Shown here one piece after another: positions 1 to 9,504 of a stretch of DNA of 64,000 nucleotides. Source of the stretch: Buttiauxella agrestis ATCC 33320 (GTDB taxonomy: Bacteria; Pseudomonadota; Gammaproteobacteria; Enterobacterales; Enterobacteriaceae). The translations under genes and the position numbers were made by a program. Within the stretch, counting starts at the first letter, position 1. Each line of letters begins with the position of its first letter. Location: assembly GCA_024169445.1 (NCBI GenBank), contig JALKFA010000001.1, forward strand, positions 4,898,001 to 4,962,000, read 5' to 3'. The notes under the pieces were generated by a model. The model searched no databases and was not told the origin of the DNA. It saw only the letters and a program-made list of their open reading frames with translations.

Positions 1-89
1 CGCTTCGCCAGGCGGTCGCCGGAACGTGAGATAACGCTTTCGATACGCGCTATCTCCACGATATCGGTGCCAAGGCCAAGAATAGCCAT
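1..89 (-). CDS. acpS: Holo-[acyl-carrier-protein] synthase, 5' part only
   Basis: The first 29 complete codons of acpS are present and the rest lies beyond the left edge. The product moves the 4'-phosphopantetheine arm of CoA onto a serine of acyl carrier protein in the cytoplasm, which activates ACP for fatty acid synthesis. The visible N-terminus reads [13 protein letters not shown], the family signature, and includes the Mg-binding Asp9. The ATG overlaps the stop codon of pdxJ by one base (TAATG), so the two are very probably translationally coupled, as in E. coli. No defect is visible in the part seen. Confidence 0.93.
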   Translation of the reverse strand, partial: MAILGLGTDIVEIARIESVISRSGDRLAK

Positions 90-820
90 TAGCTACGTGC
101 TTCCAGCATCAGACGTTTCATTTCTGCTACCGCTTCTTTCAAACCGCTCATTACCGCACGGCCAATTATTGCATGGCCGATATTCAGCTCATGCATTTCT
201 GGCAAACGGGCAATAGCTTTGACGTTGTGATAAGTCAGCCCGTGTCCGGCGTTCACTTTCAGGCCTTTTCCGGCGGCATAGGTTGCAGCTTCGGCAATAC
301 GCGCCAGTTCTTTGGCTTGAGTCACGTCGTCTTTTGCATCAGCGTAGCAGCCGGTGTGAATTTCGATATATGGCGCGCCAACAGCTACCGCTGCATCAAT
401 TTGCGCGTGGTCAGCATCAATAAACAGAGAAACCAGAATGCCAGCATCGGCCAGCCGTTTGCAGGCATCACGCATTTTATCCAGTTGACCGGCGACATCT
501 AGCCCGCCTTCGGTAGTCACTTCCTGACGCTTTTCTGGCACCAGGCAGCAGAAATGAGGCTTGGTTTCGCAAGCAATATCAAGCATCTCTTCGGTAACGG
601 CCATTTCCAGATTCATACGTGTGTCGAGGGTCTGGCGCAAGATGCGTACATCGCGATCGGTGATGTGCCGGCGATCTTCACGCAGGTGAACGGTAATACC
701 GTCAGCCCCTGCTTGTTCGCAGATAAATGCCGCCTGCACTGGGTCTGGGTATGCCGTGCCACGTGCGTTACGTAAAGTTGCGATGTGATCGATATTGACG
801 CCTAACAGTAATTTAGACAT
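89..820 (-). CDS. pdxJ: Pyridoxine 5'-phosphate synthase PdxJ
   Basis: 243 residues, the E. coli length. PdxJ condenses 3-amino-2-oxopropyl phosphate with deoxyxylulose 5-phosphate to make pyridoxine phosphate, the ring-closing step of vitamin B6 synthesis. It is a cytoplasmic TIM barrel. The N-terminus [21 protein letters not shown] is typical, and His45 in the HLREDRRHI segment matches the known catalytic histidine. The frame stays open 20 codons further upstream, but the ATG at 820 is preceded by a good ribosome binding site (AGGAAAGG), so I start there. It follows recO after 75 bases and overlaps acpS by one base, in one minus-strand operon with era and rnc. Confidence 0.97.
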   Translation of the reverse strand: MSKLLLGVNIDHIATLRNARGTAYPDPVQAAFICEQAGADGITVHLREDRRHITDRDVRILRQTLDTRMNLEMAVTEEMLDIACETKPHFCCLVPEKRQEVTTEGGLDVAGQLDKMRDACKRLADAGILVSLFIDADHAQIDAAVAVGAPYIEIHTGCYADAKDDVTQAKELARIAEAATYAAGKGLKVNAGHGLTYHNVKAIARLPEMHELNIGHAIIGRAVMSGLKEAVAEMKRLMLEARS

Positions 821-895
821 GCCTTTCCTCGGGTCAGAACGGTTTGAGTTCAGGCAGTTTACACCGGGTAAGGAAAGCATGGCTACGACCAGACG

Positions 896-1633
896 TTATT
901 GCGGGTCTTGCGGTGATTTGAGTGGTGGAATTTTAGGCACAAACTGGCGGAATAATTCGCGGCTTTTAAGCGGTTTGCCACCGAGGTAAGGTTTCAGCGC
1001 CATTCTGGTAAAACGTTTCGCGGCGCGTAAGGATGCAATATCAGGGAATTCGCGATTGGCGAGAGCTTTGAGTTCATGCCCAGTGAAACTACGGTTATCC
1101 ACCACCAGGCTCGCGATAAACCCTTTCTCTTCACGATAGCGATAAGTCATGGTGTCGCTGACTTCTTCCCCGCTTCCTGCGCAGTGCAGGAAATCCACGC
1201 CATATCCCAGGTGCCCCAGCAGAGCCAATTCAAATCGGCGCAATGCCGGTTCCGGCGAGCCGCTGGTTCCCGCTAATGCCTGAATGCAATGAAGGTAGTC
1301 GAAAAATAATTCAGAGAAACGGGTTTCATCTTCCAGCACGCGTGAAACCAGTTCATTCACGTACAGGCCGCTGTAGAGCGTAATACCACTAAGTGGAAGT
1401 GCCAGTGAGACAGCTTCGGCGCTACGCAGTGTTTTGACTTCACCACGACCGCCCCAGCGAACCAGCAAAGGGGTAAAGGGTTGTAGAGTCCCTTTAAGGT
1501 TAGAGCGGCGAGAACGAGCGCCTTTCGCAATTAAACGAACGCGCCCGGACTCTTCAGAAAAGAGGTCTAGCAGAAGGCTGGTTTCGCTCCAGGGGCGACT
1601 ATGCAGGACAAAAGCCCGTTGCCAGCCTTCCAT
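896..1633 (-). CDS. recO: DNA repair protein RecO
   Basis: 245 residues; the E. coli protein is about 242. RecO works with RecF and RecR to load RecA on single-stranded DNA coated with SSB, and it anneals complementary strands. The N-terminal OB-fold begins [19 protein letters not shown], and the helical C-terminal part contains the [14 protein letters not shown] segment typical of enterobacterial RecO. The last few residues differ from E. coli. It lies three bases after era, so the era-recO pair is tightly linked. Assignment is by strong similarity along the whole length. Confidence 0.96.
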   Translation of the reverse strand: MEGWQRAFVLHSRPWSETSLLLDLFSEESGRVRLIAKGARSRRSNLKGTLQPFTPLLVRWGGRGEVKTLRSAEAVSLALPLSGITLYSGLYVNELVSRVLEDETRFSELFFDYLHCIQALAGTSGSPEPALRRFELALLGHLGYGVDFLHCAGSGEEVSDTMTYRYREEKGFIASLVVDNRSFTGHELKALANREFPDIASLRAAKRFTRMALKPYLGGKPLKSRELFRQFVPKIPPLKSPQDPQ

Positions 1634-1636
1634 TGG

Positions 1637-2538
1637 TTAGTCGTCTGTGTAGCCGAGGCTGCGCAACGCGCGCTCGTCATCTGCCCAGCCGGATTTAACC
1701 TTCACCCACAATTCCAGGTGAATTTTCGCTTCAAACATGTCTTCCATGTCTTTACGCGCTTCGATACCGATGGTTTTGATTTTGGCGCCTTTGTTGCCAA
1801 TCACCATTTTCTTCTGGCCTTCACGTTCAACCAGAATCAAACCATTGATGTCGTAACCACCGCGAGCGTTAGTCACAAACTGTTCAATTTCAACGGTCAC
1901 GGAATACGGTAATTCCGCGCCAAGGAAACGCATCAGCTTTTCACGGATGATTTCAGAAGCCATGAAACGCTGAGAACGGTCAGTGATGTAATCTTCCGGG
2001 AAGTGATGAATCGCTTCTGGCAGACGTTTACGCACGATGCTGGCGATAGTATCCACGTTCATGCCGTTTTCAGCAGAAATAGGCACGATATCGAGGAAGT
2101 TCATCTGGCTACCGAGGAATTGCAGGTGCGGCAGCAAAACGCCTTTATCCTGAACGTTATCGACTTTGTTCACCGCAAGAATTACCGGCGCTCGCGCGTC
2201 ACGCAGTTTGTTAAGCACCATCTCGTCATCTGCGGTCCACTTAGTGCCTTCAACCACAAAGATAACCAGCTCAACGTCACCGATGGAGCTGCTGGCAGCT
2301 TTGTTCATCAGGCGGTTGATGGCACGTTTTTCTTCCATATGCAGCCCTGGGGTATCGACGTAAATCGCCTGATACGGACCTTCAGTATGGATGCCCATAA
2401 TGCGGTGACGAGTGGTCTGCGCTTTACGGGAAGTAATAGAGATTTTTTGCCCAAGCAACTGGTTTAGCAGCGTGGATTTGCCGACATTCGGGCGACCAAC
2501 GATGGCCACGAATCCGCAAAAGGTTTGTTCTTCGCTCA

Positions 2539-2539
<1 letters not shown>
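1637..2539 (-). CDS. era: GTPase Era, 30S ribosome assembly factor
   Basis: 300 residues, one fewer than E. coli. Era is an essential GTPase that binds the 3' end of 16S rRNA late in 30S maturation and links ribosome assembly to growth. The P-loop GRPNVGKS is at residues 15-22, DTPGLH is the G3 region, and NKVD is the G4 base-recognition motif. The C-terminal KH domain contains [13 protein letters not shown], the RNA-binding loop. Its start codon overlaps the last base of rnc, so translation is likely coupled to RNase III, as in the known rnc-era-recO operon. Confidence 0.98.
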
Positions 2540-3249
<710 letters not shown>

Positions 3250-3302
3250 TCAGCACACGGAACAGACCTGAAAAAGAGAACCAACGCTGTTTCGTTTGCC
3301 GT

Positions 3303-3374
3303 GGCTCCTCTAAGAGGAGCCAACCTTAATACGGGGGGATATTCTATAGATAACGACATAGAAAGTCGTTATCT
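3303..3374 (-). promoter_or_regulatory. rnc leader with two perfect stem-loops, probable RNase III autoregulation site
   Basis: Two inverted repeats lie between lepB and rnc. The first, at 3303-3321, has 9-base arms around one base (GGCTCCTCT / AGAGGAGCC). The second, at 3348-3374, has 10-base arms (AGATAACGAC / GTCGTTATCT) around 7 bases. The E. coli rnc leader is known to fold into stem-loops that RNase III cuts to shorten the life of its own mRNA. The position fits that role, which is inferred here. Confidence 0.6.
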
Positions 3375-3390
3375 GAATAGATTTAATTGA

Positions 3391-4365
3391 TCAATGAATT
3401 CCGCCAATACGGCTTAAACGAACACCCGTTGGCCATTCACCTTCTTGTTTCTCAAAACTCATCCAGATTGCCGTCGCTTTACCTACCAGATTTGCCTCAG
3501 GAACAAAGCCCCAATAACGGCTATCAGCGCTGTTATCGCGGTTATCACCCATCATGAAGTAATGGCCTGGTGGAACAATCCAGGTCGCCAGTTGTTGGCC
3601 TGGTTGCTGGTAGTACATCCCCAGTTGATCCTGAGCGATTGGCACCGTCAATATGTTGTGAGTTACATCACCCAACGTTTCTTTGCGCTCAGACAGACGG
3701 ATACCGTCTTCTTTGGTCTGGTTCAGCGGCAACTGGAAGAAACCAGAATTCGCTTCACTGCCGTTACGGCGCGCAAAGGTCTGAACGAAATCGCTCGGCT
3801 CTACGTTGCTGTAAGTAATTGGCAGAGCGTTATCACATGCCTGGCCAGAACTGCAATTTGGCTGGACCGTGACTTCTTTTGCAACGGGATCGTAACTGAC
3901 GCGATCGCCCGGTAAACCAACAGCACGCTTGATGTAATCCAGACGAGGATCTTGCGGGTATTTAAAGACCACAATATCACCGCGTTTTGGATGACCCGTT
4001 TCAATGAGCGTTTTCTGGTAAATCGGATCTTTAATGCCGTAGGCAAATTTCTCCACCAGAATAAAGTCGCCAATTAATAACGTTGGCATCATTGATCCTG
4101 ATGGGATCTGGAACGGTTCATAGATAAACGAACGCACGATCAAGACAATAGCGAGCACCGGGAATACGGATGCCCCCGTTTCTAACCAACCTGGCTTAGG
4201 TGCCACTTTTTTTAGCGTTTTGCTATCAAGTGCATCACCAGTGGCAGCTTGCGCTGCCGCCTGTTTTTCCTGACGCTTTGGCGCAAAGATAAATTTATCG
4301 ATACACCATAAAAGGCCCGTTACCAGCGTCGCTATCACGAGGATTAGCGCAAACATATTCGCCAT
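3391..4365 (-). CDS. lepB: Signal peptidase I
   Basis: 324 residues, the E. coli length. LepB removes signal peptides from exported proteins at the outer face of the inner membrane. Two N-terminal membrane segments (about residues 4-22 and 62-78) flank a short cytoplasmic loop. The catalytic Ser91 sits in PSGSMMPTL and the general base Lys146 in YIKRAVGLPGD; GDNRDNSADSRYWG is the conserved box near the C-terminus. The gene follows lepA by 14 bases and precedes rnc, the usual lepA-lepB-rnc arrangement. Confidence 0.98.
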   Translation of the reverse strand: MANMFALILVIATLVTGLLWCIDKFIFAPKRQEKQAAAQAATGDALDSKTLKKVAPKPGWLETGASVFPVLAIVLIVRSFIYEPFQIPSGSMMPTLLIGDFILVEKFAYGIKDPIYQKTLIETGHPKRGDIVVFKYPQDPRLDYIKRAVGLPGDRVSYDPVAKEVTVQPNCSSGQACDNALPITYSNVEPSDFVQTFARRNGSEANSGFFQLPLNQTKEDGIRLSERKETLGDVTHNILTVPIAQDQLGMYYQQPGQQLATWIVPPGHYFMMGDNRDNSADSRYWGFVPEANLVGKATAIWMSFEKQEGEWPTGVRLSRIGGIH

Positions 4366-4379
4366 GCCAACTCCTTAAT

Positions 4380-6179
4380 TTATTTGCTGTCTTTGCCGAC
4401 ATGCAGAATGGCGAGGAACGCTTCCTGAGGCAATTCGACGTTACCGACTTGCTTCATACGCTTCTTACCGTCTTTCTGTTTCTGCAACAGCTTTTTCTTA
4501 CGGCTTACGTCACCGCCGTAGCATTTCGCCAGAACGTTTTTACGCAACTGTTTCACGGTAGAACGCGCAATAATATGTGCGCCGATTGCCGCCTGAATCG
4601 CAATATCGAACTGTTGACGTGGGATCAGCTCCTGCATTTTCTCAACCAACTGACGGCCACGGAACTGCGAGTTGCCACGGTGAGTGATCAATGCCAGAGC
4701 ATCAACACGGTCGCCGTTAATCAGTACATCAACACGTACCATGTCAGAGGTCTGGAAACGTTTGAAGTTATAGTCCAGAGAAGCATAGCCACGGGATGTT
4801 GATTTCAGACGGTCGAAGAAGTCGAGTACTACTTCTGCCATCGGGATTTCGTAAGTCAACGCAACCTGGTTACCGTGGTAGACCATGTTGGTCTGTACGC
4901 CACGTTTTTCGATACACAGAGTGATGACGCTGCCCAGATATTCCTGTGGCATCAGCATATGACATTCAGCGATTGGCTCACGCAGTTCAGCAATGTTATT
5001 CAGTGCTGGCAGCTTAGATGGGCTATCAACATAAATTGTTTCGCCGCTGGTGGTTTCAACTTCGTAAACTACGGTTGGCGCTGTGGTAATCAGGTCAAGG
5101 TCGTATTCACGTTCCAGACGTTCCTGAATGATTTCCATGTGCAACAGACCAAGGAAGCCACAACGGAAGCCGAAGCCCAGTGCCGTTGAGCTTTCTGGCT
5201 CAAAGAACAAGGAGGCATCGTTCAGGCTCAATTTACCCAACGCATCACGGAAGTTTTCGTAATCGTCAGAGCTTACCGGGAACAGACCCGCATAAACCTG
5301 TGGTTTCACTTTTTTGAAACCTGGCAGCGCTTTATCTGCTGGGTTACGCGAAAGGGTCAGGGTATCGCCAACCGGTGCGCCGAGAATGTCTTTGATCGCA
5401 CAAACCAACCAGCCAACTTCACCACAACCCAGTACATCGCGATCAACACGTTTTGGCGTGAAGATGCCCAAACGGTCAGCGTTATAGACCTGGCCGGTGC
5501 TCATAACTTTAATTTTGTCGCCTTTTCTCATGGTACCGTTTTTGATACGAACCAGAGAAACAACGCCGAGGTAGTTATCGAACCAGGAATCGATGATCAG
5601 TGCCTGTAATGGCGCATCTGGATCACCTTCTGGGCCCGGGATATCACGCACCAGACGTTCAAGTACATCTGTTACGCCAAAGCCGGTTTTAGCCGAGCAG
5701 CGCACTGCATCAGCGGCATCAATGCCAACAATATCTTCAATTTCCTGCGCAGCGCGTTCAGGATCGGCAGCTGGCAAGTCAATTTTGTTCAGAACTGGAA
5801 CCACTTCCAGATCCATTTCCATGGCGGTATAGCAGTTTGCCAGGGTCTGAGCTTCTACGCCCTGACCAGCATCGACCACCAGCAGCGCACCTTCGCAGGC
5901 TGCCAGAGAACGGGAAACTTCATAAGAGAAGTCAACGTGGCCTGGGGTGTCGATGAAATTCAGATGATAGGTTTCGCCATCTGATGCTTTGTAATCCAAC
6001 GTTACGCTTTGCGCTTTGATGGTAATACCACGTTCACGCTCCAGATCCATGGAGTCAAGAACCTGAGCTTCCATTTCACGGTCAGACAAGCCGCCGCAAA
6101 TTTGGATAATACGGTCAGACAGCGTCGATTTGCCGTGGTCGATGTGGGCAATAATAGAAAAGTTACGTATATTCTTCAT
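4380..6179 (-). CDS. lepA: Elongation factor 4 (LepA), ribosome back-translocase GTPase
   Basis: 599 residues, identical in length to E. coli. LepA is a translational GTPase related to EF-G that binds the ribosome and affects initiation and 30S biogenesis. The P-loop AHIDHGKS is at residues 11-18, DTPGHVDF is G3 and NKIDLP is G4. The C-terminal domain unique to LepA is intact and ends in a basic stretch with the [12 protein letters not shown] motif. It is first in the lepA-lepB operon. The 205-base gap upstream, up to rseC, shows no clear gene. Confidence 0.98.
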   Translation of the reverse strand: MKNIRNFSIIAHIDHGKSTLSDRIIQICGGLSDREMEAQVLDSMDLERERGITIKAQSVTLDYKASDGETYHLNFIDTPGHVDFSYEVSRSLAACEGALLVVDAGQGVEAQTLANCYTAMEMDLEVVPVLNKIDLPAADPERAAQEIEDIVGIDAADAVRCSAKTGFGVTDVLERLVRDIPGPEGDPDAPLQALIIDSWFDNYLGVVSLVRIKNGTMRKGDKIKVMSTGQVYNADRLGIFTPKRVDRDVLGCGEVGWLVCAIKDILGAPVGDTLTLSRNPADKALPGFKKVKPQVYAGLFPVSSDDYENFRDALGKLSLNDASLFFEPESSTALGFGFRCGFLGLLHMEIIQERLEREYDLDLITTAPTVVYEVETTSGETIYVDSPSKLPALNNIAELREPIAECHMLMPQEYLGSVITLCIEKRGVQTNMVYHGNQVALTYEIPMAEVVLDFFDRLKSTSRGYASLDYNFKRFQTSDMVRVDVLINGDRVDALALITHRGNSQFRGRQLVEKMQELIPRQQFDIAIQAAIGAHIIARSTVKQLRKNVLAKCYGGDVSRKKKLLQKQKDGKKRMKQVGNVELPQEAFLAILHVGKDSK

Positions 6180-6384
6180 AGTTAGAGGTTTTTATGCCTT
6201 ACAAATCCGGGAAAGCTCGGCGCAATGCGCTGTACAGAGCGTGATGTCAATGGCTGTCTTTTGCCTGAAACGCCGCATTCTACACTACAACGAGAAAGCG
6301 AGGAAACAGGTCATCATGCAAGCGTAGCTGAGAGATGAAAGACCTATAGAAAGTGTGTCTAACAGATTGCGGATATCGGAGACT

Positions 6385-6864
6385 CTACTGGCTATCCGCA
6401 GGAGTCGTCGTTTCGACTCTAAGAACATTTGGTGGTAGTGCGACACTGAGAATAACAGGTTGCCAGGTTTCACGGCGGCTGAGCTTTAATGAGAACCCGC
6501 GCGCGATCAGAAAACCGCCCACGCCGCCCAGAACAGCACCGCAAATCGCCGCAAGGTTGGTACCAAACAGCGCCTGAAACACTCCCGAAACCAGAAATAA
6601 GCCCAGCAATGGGGACATATAAACCAGCAACGCAGAACCTATCAGGCTGCCTTCAGCAATACCCAATTCGACTTTTTGCCCCGCCACCAGCGGCGTATCG
6701 CAAGCAACAGACAAGGTGTGGCTGGTTTGTGGGCCGAGTTTGTTGAGAATGCGGCTGCCGCAGCCTGCGCGTGAAGCACAGCTACTGCATGACGCTTTTA
6801 CGTCACAGCTTAACAGTGCTTCACCTTTTTGCCAGGAGATAACGGTAGCCCACTCCTTGATCAT
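6385..6864 (-). CDS. rseC: Sigma-E factor regulator RseC, inner membrane
   Basis: 159 residues, the E. coli length. RseC is an inner-membrane protein linked to the SoxR-reducing Rsx complex and, weakly, to sigma-E control. Four cysteines cluster near the N-terminus (Cys20, Cys26, Cys29, Cys35), as expected for the RseC/MucC family. Two hydrophobic segments follow, at about residues 74-96 and 102-125. Its start overlaps the end of rseB by four bases, and it closes the rpoE-rseA-rseB-rseC operon. Confidence 0.96.
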   Translation of the reverse strand: MIKEWATVISWQKGEALLSCDVKASCSSCASRAGCGSRILNKLGPQTSHTLSVACDTPLVAGQKVELGIAEGSLIGSALLVYMSPLLGLFLVSGVFQALFGTNLAAICGAVLGGVGGFLIARGFSLKLSRRETWQPVILSVALPPNVLRVETTTPADSQ

Positions 6865-7817
6865 TGCGCTGTCCTGAATTTGATACTGTCAGCAATACGT
6901 TTCGCTGTTTGTGGCGGAAGCTCACCGACGATCGTAATTTCAGTTTTATCCCGAACTTCAGAACTCACCGTGCGGCGCCCGGTGCGCAGTAGCTGATCGG
7001 TGCTATTGCTGGCTGCACGGCTAATGTTGACCGAGAAGCTGAACAGACCATCAGAATACAGGCGAGATTCGATAGGAACATCAACAGTCGGCAATGGACG
7101 ACGGCTGCTGGAGACCTCACTAAAACCTTGCGGCAACCAGGTCGGTGCCCAGGCAAAATTGATTTTTTCAGCACCCGGCACTGACAGCAATGGCGGTAAA
7201 TTCGCCTTCGCCAGGCTTTGCATCATGCCGTTGGCTTCTTTGCTGACGTTGAAAGAAATAACGCGGAATTGCTCCAGCGTTTCACCATCACGGTCCAGCA
7301 AATCAACACGCATAGGTAATTTGGTTTCCGAGTCCAACCACACCATATAGCTGTAACGCGTGCCATCTCGTGCCACGACTCGGATTACTTCGCAAAGCCT
7401 GTCGGCAATACGAGTGCGTCCGACTGAGATAAAGTCGTAATAAGGTGTTAAGCGTTTGAAATCGGTGTAGACGATTGATGGAAGCGAGTCAACAATGTAA
7501 TCACCAGTGAGCGTAAACGGCTCAAGCCCTGGTTCAAAATAGCTGATTTCACTGCCACGCTGGACAACTTCTCGGCGTGGGCCATCCATCTGAAGCAATT
7601 GCGCAAGTGGACGATTATCAAGTCTTGCATGGCGATAGCGTAAGGACTCTATCCCTTGCTTATTAATACTGATAAATGCCAACTCATAATTGAGTGACTG
7701 ACTCGCCTGGTTCATTTGCTGCAACAACGCCCCGGACGAAACTGTGTCCGCCGAGGCATTTGAGCTGAACAACAGGCTGCTTGTCATAAGAGACAGTGCA
7801 TACCAAAGTTGCTTCAT
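6861..7817 (-). CDS. rseB: Periplasmic sigma-E regulator RseB
   Basis: 318 residues, as in E. coli. RseB binds the periplasmic part of RseA and protects it from DegS cleavage; lipopolysaccharide intermediates displace it under stress. A signal peptide ends near ASA at residues 22-24. Two domains follow: the larger N-terminal one resembles LolA/LolB folds, and the smaller C-terminal one contacts RseA. The stop codon region overlaps rseC and the start overlaps the end of rseA by one base, so the three regulators are probably made in step. Confidence 0.97.
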   Translation of the reverse strand: MKQLWYALSLMTSSLLFSSNASADTVSSGALLQQMNQASQSLNYELAFISINKQGIESLRYRHARLDNRPLAQLLQMDGPRREVVQRGSEISYFEPGLEPFTLTGDYIVDSLPSIVYTDFKRLTPYYDFISVGRTRIADRLCEVIRVVARDGTRYSYMVWLDSETKLPMRVDLLDRDGETLEQFRVISFNVSKEANGMMQSLAKANLPPLLSVPGAEKINFAWAPTWLPQGFSEVSSSRRPLPTVDVPIESRLYSDGLFSFSVNISRAASNSTDQLLRTGRRTVSSEVRDKTEITIVGELPPQTAKRIADSIKFRTAQ

Positions 7818-8464
7818 TACTGCGATTGAGTTCCTAACGTTTGGTTTCCTGGCACTTGTACCGCAGCTTGCTGGGTTTGTGCCTGTTCAAACTGGAGTTG
7901 CTCGGCGTGTAAACGACGCTGCAATTCGTAATCTTGCAGCATAGCATTGATACGTCGACGTTGTTCCTGTACCTGCTGCTGACCAGTACTTGCAGTGCTG
8001 TCAGACGGAACACCCAAGCTTACCGGGCTCGCTTTACCCATCATCGGTAAAGTGTTGAACACAGGAGCTTCAGGCTGCGCAGGATTGTCAGATTGGCCAT
8101 TATATTGCTGCACACCAACGATTACCGCAAGCGATACGCATGCTGCAACACCCACTTGGGTAAGCTGGCTGGCCCACGGACGTACCTTTTTCCAGAACGA
8201 CATTTTCTGCCATTGCTGAGGTTCAGGCTGCTGTTCAGTAATAAGTGGCGTGACATGACGCACTGGTTCATTTTCGATTGCCGCCATAACATTGGCTGCA
8301 ATATCAAAATGAAGCAATTCACTGGTATCGCCGCGCATAGTATCGCGGATTAGGTGGTAGCTCTCCCAGCTTTGCTGCAATGATTTGTCTTGTGACAAGA
8401 CACTTAGCAGTTCGCTATCCAGAGTTTCCCCATCCATTAAAGCGGAAAGCTGTTCTTTCTGCAT
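7817..8464 (-). CDS. rseA: Anti-sigma-E factor RseA
   Basis: 215 residues, typical. The N-terminal cytoplasmic domain (about 1-65, MQKEQLSALMDGETLD) holds sigma-E inactive. One membrane segment (about residues 100-120, in VGVAACVSLAVIVGV) leads to a periplasmic tail that DegS and then RseP cut during outer-membrane stress. The C-terminal part is rich in Gln, as in relatives. It lies 31 bases downstream of rpoE in the same transcript. Confidence 0.97.
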   Translation of the reverse strand: MQKEQLSALMDGETLDSELLSVLSQDKSLQQSWESYHLIRDTMRGDTSELLHFDIAANVMAAIENEPVRHVTPLITEQQPEPQQWQKMSFWKKVRPWASQLTQVGVAACVSLAVIVGVQQYNGQSDNPAQPEAPVFNTLPMMGKASPVSLGVPSDSTASTGQQQVQEQRRRINAMLQDYELQRRLHAEQLQFEQAQTQQAAVQVPGNQTLGTQSQ

Positions 8465-8495
8465 GCCTAATTACCCTTCCAGTAACCCGCTATCG

Positions 8496-9071
8496 TCAAC
8501 GCCTGATAAGCGGTTGAACTTTATTATCAATAGCTTCCCGCGCACGGAAAATACGAGAACGTACTGTCCCTACTGGGCAATCCATGATGGCGGCTATTTC
8601 TTCATAGCTCAAACCATCCAACTCCCGCAACGTAATTGCCATGCGTAAATCTTCCGGGAGTGACTCAATAGTACGGAAAACTATTTGTCTCAGTTCTTCA
8701 GACAACATTAAGTTCTCAGGGTTCGAAATTTCTTTCAATGCACTGCCACTTTCGTAGTTTTCCGCATCAATTGCGTCCACATCGCTTGATGGAGGACGAC
8801 GACCCTGAGCAACCAGATAATTTTTTGCCGTGTTGACCGCGATGCGGTACAACCATGTATAAAACGCACTATCGCCACGGAATGAATCCAGTGCGCGATA
8901 AGCTTTGATAAAAGACTCCTGCACCACGTCAGGAACATCTCCTGAAGGTACATATCGGGAAACCAGACTCGCCACTTTATGCTGATAGCGAACCACCAGT
9001 AAATTAAATGACGTCTTGTCTCCCTTCTGGACCCGTTCGACGAGGACCTGATCCGTTAACTGCTCACTCAT
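8496..9071 (-). CDS. rpoE: RNA polymerase sigma-E factor
   Basis: 191 residues starting MSEQLTDQVLVERVQKGD, the E. coli length. It is the ECF sigma factor that reads envelope-stress promoters. Region 2 contains SFIKAYRALDSF and the YTWLYRIAVNTAKN helix; region 4 contains the GLSYEEIAAIMDCPVGTVRSR helix-turn-helix. The frame is open 21 codons upstream of the chosen ATG, but similarity to E. coli starts at 9071. A sigma-E type promoter lies upstream (9153-9180), so the gene is self-activated. A short overlapping leader frame ends on its start codon. Confidence 0.98.
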   Translation of the reverse strand: MSEQLTDQVLVERVQKGDKTSFNLLVVRYQHKVASLVSRYVPSGDVPDVVQESFIKAYRALDSFRGDSAFYTWLYRIAVNTAKNYLVAQGRRPPSSDVDAIDAENYESGSALKEISNPENLMLSEELRQIVFRTIESLPEDLRMAITLRELDGLSYEEIAAIMDCPVGTVRSRIFRAREAIDNKVQPLIRR

Positions 9072-9121
9072 CCGAGGTAATGTCTCCCCAAACCTATTTC
9101 CACGCGTAATTGAAAAGCCAC
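9068..9121 (-). CDS. Possible rpoE leader peptide (RseD-like) overlapping the rpoE start
   Basis: A reading frame ends with TGA at 9070-9068, overlapping the rpoE ATG (ATGA). The frame is open back to a stop at about 9179. No ATG lies in it; GTG at 9121 would give a 17-residue peptide beginning VAFQLRVEIGLG, while a longer version would need a rarer start. E. coli has a leader gene, rseD, translationally coupled to rpoE, and the ending of this frame looks like that coupling. The start is unknown and the call is tentative. Confidence 0.35.
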   Translation of the reverse strand: MAFQLRVEIGLGRHYLG

Positions 9122-9152
9122 CCGAACTCTGCATAAATGAGCAAGTTCACGG

Positions 9153-9180
9153 TTGGAGCACTCGATTTGAGCAAAGTTCC
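9153..9180 (-). promoter_or_regulatory. Sigma-E autoregulatory promoter of rpoE
   Basis: On the minus strand GGAACTT (9180-9174) is followed after 16 bases by TCCAA (9157-9153). This matches the sigma-E consensus (GGAACTT, 16-17 bases, TCnAA) and lies where the E. coli rpoE autoregulatory promoter is found. Confidence 0.8.
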
Positions 9181-9398
9181 ATTACGCCGTTGTTTTCCTG
9201 ATCTGTCCCACGAATTATCTCTTCTTGATTATAAGTTTCATGGCACAAATGGTGGCACCTTTTTTGTCCGAAAAGGCGATCGCTAGATTCATGCAGAGTA
9301 TCGCATGAATGATGATTTTTCATTAGAAAATCTGCCACTAACAGTGAACTGGCACGAAAAAGTGCTTAAAGACACTATTATTCGGATGAAACTGAGCT

Positions 9399-9427
9399 TT
9401 GGCTTACTTTTGTTTAGTTCATATAAC
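9399..9427 (+). promoter_or_regulatory. Possible nadB promoter
   Basis: TTGGCT (9399-9404) and TATAAC (9422-9427) are separated by 17 bases. The spacing is ideal and the hexamers are moderate. It reads toward nadB. The rest of the 433-base rpoE-nadB gap shows no further gene that I can support. Confidence 0.4.
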
Positions 9428-9484
9428 ACCAGTTTAAAAAAAGCGTGTTACAGCCCACATCGGGTGATATGCTGGCCTGACCTT

Positions 9485-9502
9485 TGTTTAGTAAATTAAA
9501 CA
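9485..9502 (+). promoter_or_regulatory. NadR operator upstream of nadB
   Basis: TGTTTA, 6 bases, TAAACA: a perfect match to the 18-base palindrome bound by NadR, the NAD-responsive repressor of nadB, nadA and pncB. It ends two bases before the chosen nadB start codon. Repression by NadR when NAD is plentiful is inferred from the site. Confidence 0.88.
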
Positions 9503-9504
9503 CG

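Noticed and set aside
6180-6384. Gap between lepA and rseC examined for a small gene
   Set aside because: A 65-codon frame at 6130-6327 overlaps the lepA start on the other strand and has no support.
9147-9338. A 63-codon frame upstream of rpoE
   Set aside because: It spans the sigma-E promoter, has no similarity that I recognise, and is not the frame that ends on the rpoE start.
9484-9504. TTG start for nadB at 9484
   Set aside because: It would lie in the NadR palindrome and adds seven residues not found in homologs.
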